A DNA stretch of 10,597 bases, taken from Candidatus Bathyarchaeota archaeon (GTDB lineage Archaea > Thermoproteota > Bathyarchaeia > 40CM-2-53-6 > RBG-13-38-9). Shown one piece after another: positions 6,403-10,597 of this stretch (positions within the stretch are counted from its first letter, which is position 1; each line of letters begins with the position of its first letter). The stretch spans positions 1 through 10,597 of the forward strand of contig JAGLGJ010000027.1 in assembly GCA_023144075.1 (NCBI GenBank). The letters run 5' to 3'. Under the pieces are notes generated by a model. That model was not told the origin of the DNA, did no database searches, and saw nothing but the letters and a program-made list of their open reading frames with translations. Made by a program: the position numbers and the translations under genes.

Positions 6403-7050
6403 TTGTCAAAAACTCAAAGAAGAATCCGGGACAAATGGCGAATGAAAGAATGGTACCAAGTATTTACACCATCTTATTTTGGAGAATTGAATATAGCAAA
6501 CATTCCATGCGCAGATCCATCCCACTTACCCGGAAGAGTTGTAGAGAGCACACTATATGAAATCACAGGAGATTTCTCTCATCAATCAATTAAACTCTAT
6601 TTCCTAATAAAAGAAGTCCAGGGCGAGAAAGTACAAACGATTCTCAAGGGTCATGAATATTCAGCAGATTATCTAAGAAGTCTTGTCCGAAGAGGGAGCT
6701 CCAGAATAGACGGTATCTTCAAACTGACAACAAAGGATGGCTACACAACCAGAATATCGATCGTCGTATTCTCAAGAGGCAGAGTCAAAATAGCACAACA
6801 ATATGCTATCAGACAAATCATGAGAGAAGTAATCGAAGAGAAAGCCAAGAATCTAACGTACGATCAACTATGCCATGATATAGTCCTAGGAAGTGTAGCT
6901 AAGGCAGGCATAGGTTCTGATATTTATAATCTTGCAAAGAAAATTAATCCCTTACGTCACGTCGGAGTTAGGAAATCTAAGCTGCTATCAATTCCTGAAG
7001 GTGCAATAGGAAAAGAAGTAATCGTGACACAGGAAGCACAAACTGCTTAA
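6403..7050 (+). CDS. rps3ae: 30S ribosomal protein S3ae (eS1)
   Basis: eS1 is an archaeal/eukaryotic small-subunit protein near the mRNA exit on the platform. The 215-residue product matches the family in length and pattern: a basic start with DKWRMKEWYQVFTPSYFGE (10-28), a central GRVVESTLYEITGDFS block, KGHEYSADYLRSLVRRGSSR (near 83-102), the DGYTTRISIVVFSRGR strand pair, the QQYAIRQIMREV helix and a C-terminal LGSVAKAGIGSDIYNLAKKINPLRHVGVRKSKLL region. Start: TTG 6403, set by GAGGT at 6391-6395 with 7-nt spacing; no other start codon preserves the conserved N-terminus. In many archaea this gene lies beside pcc1; here serS separates them. Confidence 0.97.
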   Translation: MSKTQRRIRDKWRMKEWYQVFTPSYFGELNIANIPCADPSHLPGRVVESTLYEITGDFSHQSIKLYFLIKEVQGEKVQTILKGHEYSADYLRSLVRRGSSRIDGIFKLTTKDGYTTRISIVVFSRGRVKIAQQYAIRQIMREVIEEKAKNLTYDQLCHDIVLGSVAKAGIGSDIYNLAKKINPLRHVGVRKSKLLSIPEGAIGKEVIVTQEAQTA

Positions 7051-7090
7051 TACCCAGATGGGGTAAAAATCTAAATCTACTGATTAGTTA

Positions 7091-7101
7091 TTTTTTCTTT
7101 T
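7091..7101 (+). terminator. T-rich terminator after rps3ae
   Basis: TTTTTTCTTTT lies about 40 nt after the rps3ae stop and before the next gene. Archaeal RNA polymerase terminates at such T-tracts on the non-template strand without needing a hairpin. It separates rps3ae from the amino-sugar genes. Confidence 0.5.
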
Positions 7102-7172
7102 CAGGAGAATTACTCATTAAGATAACCTAATTCTAATTCTATCTTTGAAATAATACGATTTGATGATGCCCT

Positions 7173-8543
7173 TTGAACTCTAAGTTATTCGGTACATCAG
7201 GAATGCGTGGTATCCCCAATGTCGATTTTACACCTGAACTTGTAATGAAACTCGGTTTGGCACTAGCAAATCTAACCCATGGAGATAGGATAGCTATAGG
7301 GTTCGATACGAGACTGACAAGTTCATTCATGAGTTGCTTGTTATCGGCTGGGATGTTAGCTGGAGGGGCTGAAGTCTGGAATTTCGGATTAATCCCTACA
7401 CCTGTTTTAGCGTTTCTTACATCAAATACAAATTGCAGAGCTGGTGCCATGATTACTGCAAGCCATAATCCCCCAGAATATAACGGGGTAAAAATCTTTG
7501 ATGGAGATGGGATGGCATTCGGCCATACCCTGGAAGAAAAAGTCGAAGACCTTATGGGTTTCAATAATTTGCATCGTGTTGACTCAACATCTATTAGAAA
7601 TGTAAAATGGATAAATTGCGTGGATAGATATATCGAAATGGTGAAGGAATCATTAACATTAAAACGCAAATGGAGTGTTGTTGTTGACCCAGGTTGTGGA
7701 GCTGCATATTCGTTAGGACCACGTTTATTTCGTGAATTAGGATGTAGGGTTCTTACAATCAATGCGCAACCAGACGGATTTTTTCCTGGACGTCCACCTG
7801 AACCAACTCTAGAGTCATTGCACTTACTATCGAAGATGGTTAGAGAGACTGGAGCAAATGTAGGTGTGGCTTATGACGGAGATGCTGATAGAATGGCTCT
7901 GGTAGATGAGAACGGCAGATTCGTTCCAATGGATCAATTGATAGCTGTTTATGGGGCCAGACTTCTTTCGCTAAAAAACAAGAAGAGAATAGTCGTTCCT
8001 ATAGATGCATCAATGTGTATAGAAGAGAGCATCGAGGCGGTAGGTGGAAAAGTTATTCGAACTGCAGTGGGAGATGTTAATGTGGCTGAATCGATGGTCA
8101 AACATAATGCGGCGTTCGGCGCAGAGGCTAGCGGCGCATGGATTAATCCAGATTATTCCCTTTGTCCAGATGGAATTCTCTCAAGTCTTTTAGTTATTTC
8201 TGCAGTTTCTGGCCAAAAAGTGAATTCAACTCTATCAAAATTTGTCAGTTTGGCGCCTCGATATCCGATACTTAGAAAAAAAATGAATTGTTCTAAAAAT
8301 CTTCATTCTGAAATTATGGAGAAACTTCAATTGGAACTCTTCAATTTGATGCCGGAAAAAAGTGATGTTCAAACAATAGATGGGATAAGAGTGGCCTCAA
8401 AAAAAGAATGGATTTTAGTCAGACCTAGCGGTACAGAACCTGTCCTAAGAATAACAGTTGAAGCAAGAAGTACAGGAAAAGCAGAATCGCTTATGAAGGA
8501 AGTTATGAGAATAATTGAAAATACAGTTATCAAGTTGTCATAA
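7173..8543 (+). CDS. glmM: Phosphohexomutase of the phosphoglucosamine mutase/phosphomannomutase family, probably GlmM
   Basis: These enzymes move phosphate between C6 and C1 of a sugar through a phosphoserine and Mg2+. The 456-residue protein has the four-domain alpha-D-phosphohexomutase layout: FGTSGMRG (6-13), the active-site loop TASHNPPEYNG with phosphorylated Ser97, the metal loop DGDADRM with Asp235, Asp237 and Asp239, the sugar-recognition loop EASGAW (318-323) and the phosphate-binding loop RPSGTEP (417-423). The EASGAW form, followed by CPDGI, resembles the archaeal glucosamine-phosphate mutases rather than bacterial GlmM. The GlmU-like gene follows 74 bp downstream, as in the Methanococcus pair that makes UDP-GlcNAc, so GlcN-6-P to GlcN-1-P is the likely reaction; mannose or glucose substrates remain possible. 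Start: TTG 7173; the next in-frame ATG (7203) would delete the FGTSG motif. No convincing ribosome binding site is seen. Confidence 0.9.
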   Translation: MNSKLFGTSGMRGIPNVDFTPELVMKLGLALANLTHGDRIAIGFDTRLTSSFMSCLLSAGMLAGGAEVWNFGLIPTPVLAFLTSNTNCRAGAMITASHNPPEYNGVKIFDGDGMAFGHTLEEKVEDLMGFNNLHRVDSTSIRNVKWINCVDRYIEMVKESLTLKRKWSVVVDPGCGAAYSLGPRLFRELGCRVLTINAQPDGFFPGRPPEPTLESLHLLSKMVRETGANVGVAYDGDADRMALVDENGRFVPMDQLIAVYGARLLSLKNKKRIVVPIDASMCIEESIEAVGGKVIRTAVGDVNVAESMVKHNAAFGAEASGAWINPDYSLCPDGILSSLLVISAVSGQKVNSTLSKFVSLAPRYPILRKKMNCSKNLHSEIMEKLQLELFNLMPEKSDVQTIDGIRVASKKEWILVRPSGTEPVLRITVEARSTGKAESLMKEVMRIIENTVIKLS

Positions 8544-8617
8544 CCATTCTAATTCACACTTTTATGAAATAAGATAAAAGAAAAATATGTAGAAATGTTT
8601 GATTGAAGTAGGATCAA

Positions 8618-9937
8618 ATGATGAGAGTGATAATTCTTGCAGCTGGCGAAGGTAAGCGACTACGCCCGCTAACAGAGAAAAGGCCAAAACATATGATTCC
8701 AATAGCTGGAAAACCAATAATCCACCAACTAATAGATGCTTTCAAAACTAATGGTGTTTACAAATTCTCAATAGTGGTTGGTCATCTTAGAGAGAATATT
8801 ATTCAATATTTATCAGATGGGAAAGAATTTGGAATAGAGATAGAATACCTTTATCAAAATAAACTCCACGGTACAGCTGATGCTCTTGCTCAAACAGAGA
8901 ATAAGATAGAAGAAACAAGATTTCTTGTCTGTTATGGTGACATGTACGTATCATCAGATGCGATCAGAGAAGTAATCAAGGCTTATGATGACAAATCCTT
9001 TGATGCAGCTGTAACTATTGTACCTACAAAAGATCAGAAACAATATGGTATTGTACAGATCGATAATGGATACGTAAAAGAGATAGTTGAAAAACCAAAA
9101 GTTGTATTTCCAAATTCATTTGCAAACACGGGAATATACATTTTTGAAAGAAGTATTTTCAAAGGAATTAGAAAAACTAAGAAATCTCGTAGAGGAGAAC
9201 TCGAATTAACCGATTCGATAGTGAATCTCAAGAAATCAGGATTTAAAATCAAGCCTATTCTAATCGACGACAAATCTTGGATCGATATAGGACTTCCTTG
9301 GAATCTGTTAGATGCAAACAAGAGGGCATTACTAAATTTACGGCCAAATGTGGATGGTGAAGTAGATGATCACTCAACAATTAGAGGGATTATCCATACG
9401 GGATTAGCAACAAAAATACTGCCAGGAGCACGTATAGAAGGTCCAGTATATATTGGTGATAACTCTGTTATAGGTCCAAATTGCCACATAAGGCCATACA
9501 CAAGTATAGGTAGGGATGTTAAGATCGGAAATAGTTGTGAGATAAAGAATTCTATAATAATGGATGAAACAAAAATTCCACACTTAAGCTATTTTGGAGA
9601 CAGCATAATAGGTGAAAGATGTAACTTCGGCGCTGGTACTATCACTGGTAATTTGCGGTTAGATAAGCAAACTGTAAGAATGAAAATAAAAAATAAATTC
9701 ATTGATAGTGCAAGAAAAAAACTTGGAGCGGTAATAGGTGATGATGTGGAAACTGGTATAAACGTGAATTTCATGCCAGGAATAACGATCGGTTCAGGCT
9801 CAAACATAGGTCCTGGTGTAAATGTTTCAAAAAACATACCTCCAAATGTTAAACTCTTGTTGAAACAAAATATACATATGACAAAAATGATGGGACATCC
9901 AAGAAGAAGGAGTGTAACTAATGGTCGAAACCAATAA
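8618..9937 (+). CDS. glmU: GlmU-like bifunctional sugar-1-phosphate nucleotidylyltransferase / acetyltransferase
   Basis: It probably acetylates GlcN-1-P and couples it to UTP, giving UDP-GlcNAc; related archaeal enzymes also accept other sugars and dTTP. The 439-residue protein has an N-terminal Rossmann-like nucleotidylyltransferase domain (about 3-230) with the signature LAAGEGKRLRPLTEKRPKHM (7-26), Lys24, GKP at 31-33, and GDM with metal-binding Asp108. WIDIGLPWNLLDANK closes that domain. From about 247 to 415 it is a left-handed beta helix of hexapeptide repeats such as GPVYIG, NSVIGP and TSIGRD, with HLSYFGDSIIG (His322, equivalent to the catalytic His of bacterial GlmU) and NFGAGTITGN. 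It ends in a basic tail. Start: ATG 8618 or the adjacent ATG 8621, after a weak AGGATCA. The stop overlaps the next gene by 17 nt. The acetyltransferase function is inferred from motif and neighbour. Confidence 0.92.
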   Translation: MMRVIILAAGEGKRLRPLTEKRPKHMIPIAGKPIIHQLIDAFKTNGVYKFSIVVGHLRENIIQYLSDGKEFGIEIEYLYQNKLHGTADALAQTENKIEETRFLVCYGDMYVSSDAIREVIKAYDDKSFDAAVTIVPTKDQKQYGIVQIDNGYVKEIVEKPKVVFPNSFANTGIYIFERSIFKGIRKTKKSRRGELELTDSIVNLKKSGFKIKPILIDDKSWIDIGLPWNLLDANKRALLNLRPNVDGEVDDHSTIRGIIHTGLATKILPGARIEGPVYIGDNSVIGPNCHIRPYTSIGRDVKIGNSCEIKNSIIMDETKIPHLSYFGDSIIGERCNFGAGTITGNLRLDKQTVRMKIKNKFIDSARKKLGAVIGDDVETGINVNFMPGITIGSGSNIGPGVNVSKNIPPNVKLLLKQNIHMTKMMGHPRRRSVTNGRNQ

Positions 9938-10250
9938 GGATGAATTTCGAAGAAAATGTCCAAATCTTTGGAATGAAATTCATGGCCAGAATTCTACCTT
10001 AAAAGATTTGAAAATCGAAGAAATGCAGATTGATAAATTTCGAGGACATACTCCCAATGCCATAGATTACCTTAGAAGATGTGAGAGAAATGAGGAAGCA
10101 GAAAGAACAATATCTTATCTGCTCAAGAAGGGTGAAATCACACCTGAATACGCAAAAAAGCTCTGTAGACAACTTAAAGAGAAGGGAATAAGAAGCTTTG
10201 GACCTAAGAAGGAAGATGGATACTATCTTAAAGAGGCAGGAATAGAATAA
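9921..10250 (+). CDS. Small conserved archaeal protein, DUF2095-like, function unknown
   Basis: The 109-residue product is soluble and highly charged, with no membrane segment. An N-terminal EFRRKCPNLWNEIHG segment (8-22) is followed by a variable linker, then FRGHTPNAIDYLRRC (near 40-54), a helical EEAERTISYLLKKGEIT stretch and PEYAKKLCRQLKEKGIRSFGPKKEDGYY. The pattern (FRG-TP-x-IDFLRRC, G-EI-EYA-L--QL-EKG-RSFG-KK--GYY) fits my recollection of the archaeal DUF2095 family. No catalytic motif is evident. Start: ATG 9921 behind AAGGAGTG (9907-9914), the strongest ribosome binding site in the window, placed inside the end of the GlmU-like gene. The 17-nt overlap in another frame means co-transcription and probably coupled translation. 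It has no recognisable link to sugar metabolism. Confidence 0.82.
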   Translation: MVETNKDEFRRKCPNLWNEIHGQNSTLKDLKIEEMQIDKFRGHTPNAIDYLRRCERNEEAERTISYLLKKGEITPEYAKKLCRQLKEKGIRSFGPKKEDGYYLKEAGIE

Positions 10251-10317
10251 ATATCTTCAGAAAAAGGATATGATGCCTAGATTTATCATCAAAGTAATGA
10301 ATAGCACTGTCTCGGAA

Positions 10318-10325
10318 AGTTTATC
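10318..10325 (+). promoter_or_regulatory. Possible TATA box of the eL15 gene
   Basis: CGGAAAG followed by TTTATCAA resembles a BRE plus TATA box. Initiation near 10345 would give a leader of about 60 nt that contains a small hairpin, TCATC (10357-10361) with GATGA (10367-10371). The 158-bp gap between the DUF2095-like gene and eL15 holds no other recognisable feature; no tRNA and no convincing box C/D RNA is seen. Confidence 0.35.
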
Positions 10326-10408
10326 AAGAGATTTTGTTAGAAGTAGGCCTCCATAATCATCTAAATGATGAGGGATTCACTCAAAAGATAATCACAAGGG
10401 AATGATGT

Positions 10409-10597
10409 TTGAGCTCATCCAATAAATCCAAAAAAGTATCGCGAAGTAGAGACAAACAAAGAAAACAGACTATGCGCCAATTTGCATTTAAATGGCGTAG
10501 AGAACCGGCTATCCTACGAGTGGAGAAACCCACTAGAATAGAACGAGCAAAAAGGCTCGGTTACAAAGCTAAACAAGGTTTCGTTGTAGTCAGGGCA
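10409..10597 (+). CDS. rpl15e: 50S ribosomal protein L15e (eL15), N-terminal 63 residues (C-terminus outside the window)
   Basis: eL15 is an archaeal/eukaryotic large-subunit protein. From residue 29 the family signature is unmistakable: KWRREPAILRVEKPTR, then RAKRLGYKAKQGFVVVRA, where LGYKAKQG is the hallmark. The first 28 residues are Ser/Lys/Arg-rich and lack the usual MYKYI-W start, although the distance from start to WRREPA is close to normal. Start: TTG 10409 is the only reasonable choice, because an in-frame TGA lies at 10403-10405 and AAGGG at 10396-10400 gives 8-nt spacing. An internal ATG (codon 22) would leave a too-short N-terminus. The gene runs off the window edge at about one third of its expected length. 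Confidence 0.93.
   Translation, partial: MSSSNKSKKVSRSRDKQRKQTMRQFAFKWRREPAILRVEKPTRIERAKRLGYKAKQGFVVVRA

Noticed and set aside
7139..7762. Long open frame (about 207 codons) on the minus strand opposite glmM
   Set aside because: It lies wholly antisense to a motif-complete phosphohexomutase, and its translation shows no recognisable domain.
9589..9963. 124-codon hydrophobic open frame on the minus strand opposite the GlmU-like gene
   Set aside because: The apparent membrane character comes from reading the hexapeptide-repeat codons backwards; there is no promoter or start context.
10251..10290. ATATC...GATAT hairpin after the DUF2095-like gene as a terminator
   Set aside because: It is only a 5-bp AT-rich stem with an 11-nt loop and no T-tract, which is within chance for this composition.
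10365..10371. ATGATGA as box C of a C/D guide RNA upstream of eL15
   Set aside because: No CTGA box D or D' follows at a suitable distance, and the terminal stem is missing.
1..10597. tRNA or rRNA genes, CRISPR arrays, insertion sequences
   Set aside because: No T-arm GGTTCRA context with a matching acceptor stem, no regularly spaced repeats, no transposase motif and no terminal inverted repeats were seen.

Overview
The window is an AT-rich piece of an archaeal chromosome. The evidence is a set of archaeal or eukaryotic-type ribosomal proteins (uS15 of the S15p/S13e form, eS1/S3ae and eL15), a Pcc1-like KEOPS subunit, an archaeal DHH-family RecJ-like nuclease, a type-2 ('methanogen-type') seryl-tRNA synthetase and TATA-box-like promoters. 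Start codons are often TTG, usually with a GGAG/GAGG/AGGT-type ribosome binding site. The lineage cannot be fixed from the sequence alone. No methanogenesis genes are visible, so an uncultured non-methanogen (for example a Bathyarchaeia-like Thermoproteota) is as reasonable as a methanogen.

Layout. (1) 1-930, minus strand: the first 310 codons of hisD (histidinol dehydrogenase), cut by the window edge. It is divergent from (2) 1066-1902, plus strand: a monofunctional prephenate dehydratase with an ACT domain (pheA). The 135-bp gap between them carries TATA-like elements and a small inverted repeat. (3) 1943-2365, minus strand: a small protein with two membrane helices and a basic cytosolic tail, convergent with pheA. 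The 40-bp junction holds a 20-bp palindrome. (4) 2566-6254, plus strand: a tight operon rps15 - recJ-like - pcc1 - serS (type 2), with joints of +2, -4 and +1 nt, behind a clear TATA box and ribosome binding site. (5) 6403-7050: rps3ae (eS1), with a T-rich terminator behind it. (6) 7173-9937: glmM-like phosphohexomutase followed by a GlmU-like bifunctional sugar nucleotidylyltransferase/acetyltransferase, a likely route from GlcN-6-P to UDP-GlcNAc. (7) 9921-10250: a small conserved archaeal protein (DUF2095-like) overlapping the end of the GlmU-like gene. (8) 10409-10597: the start of the eL15 gene, cut by the window edge.

How the genes work together. The central block couples translation (uS15, eS1, SerRS), tRNA t6A modification (Pcc1/KEOPS) and DNA replication or repair (RecJ-like), a mixture typical of archaeal information-processing clusters. 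The right-hand block makes activated amino sugars for glycans or protein glycosylation. The left edge is amino-acid biosynthesis (His, Phe). I see no mobile element, CRISPR array, tRNA, rRNA or defence system. The window is mainly housekeeping, and the points worth a second look are the type-2 SerRS in this operon, the unusual eL15 N-terminus, the uncharacterised membrane protein and the overlapping small protein.
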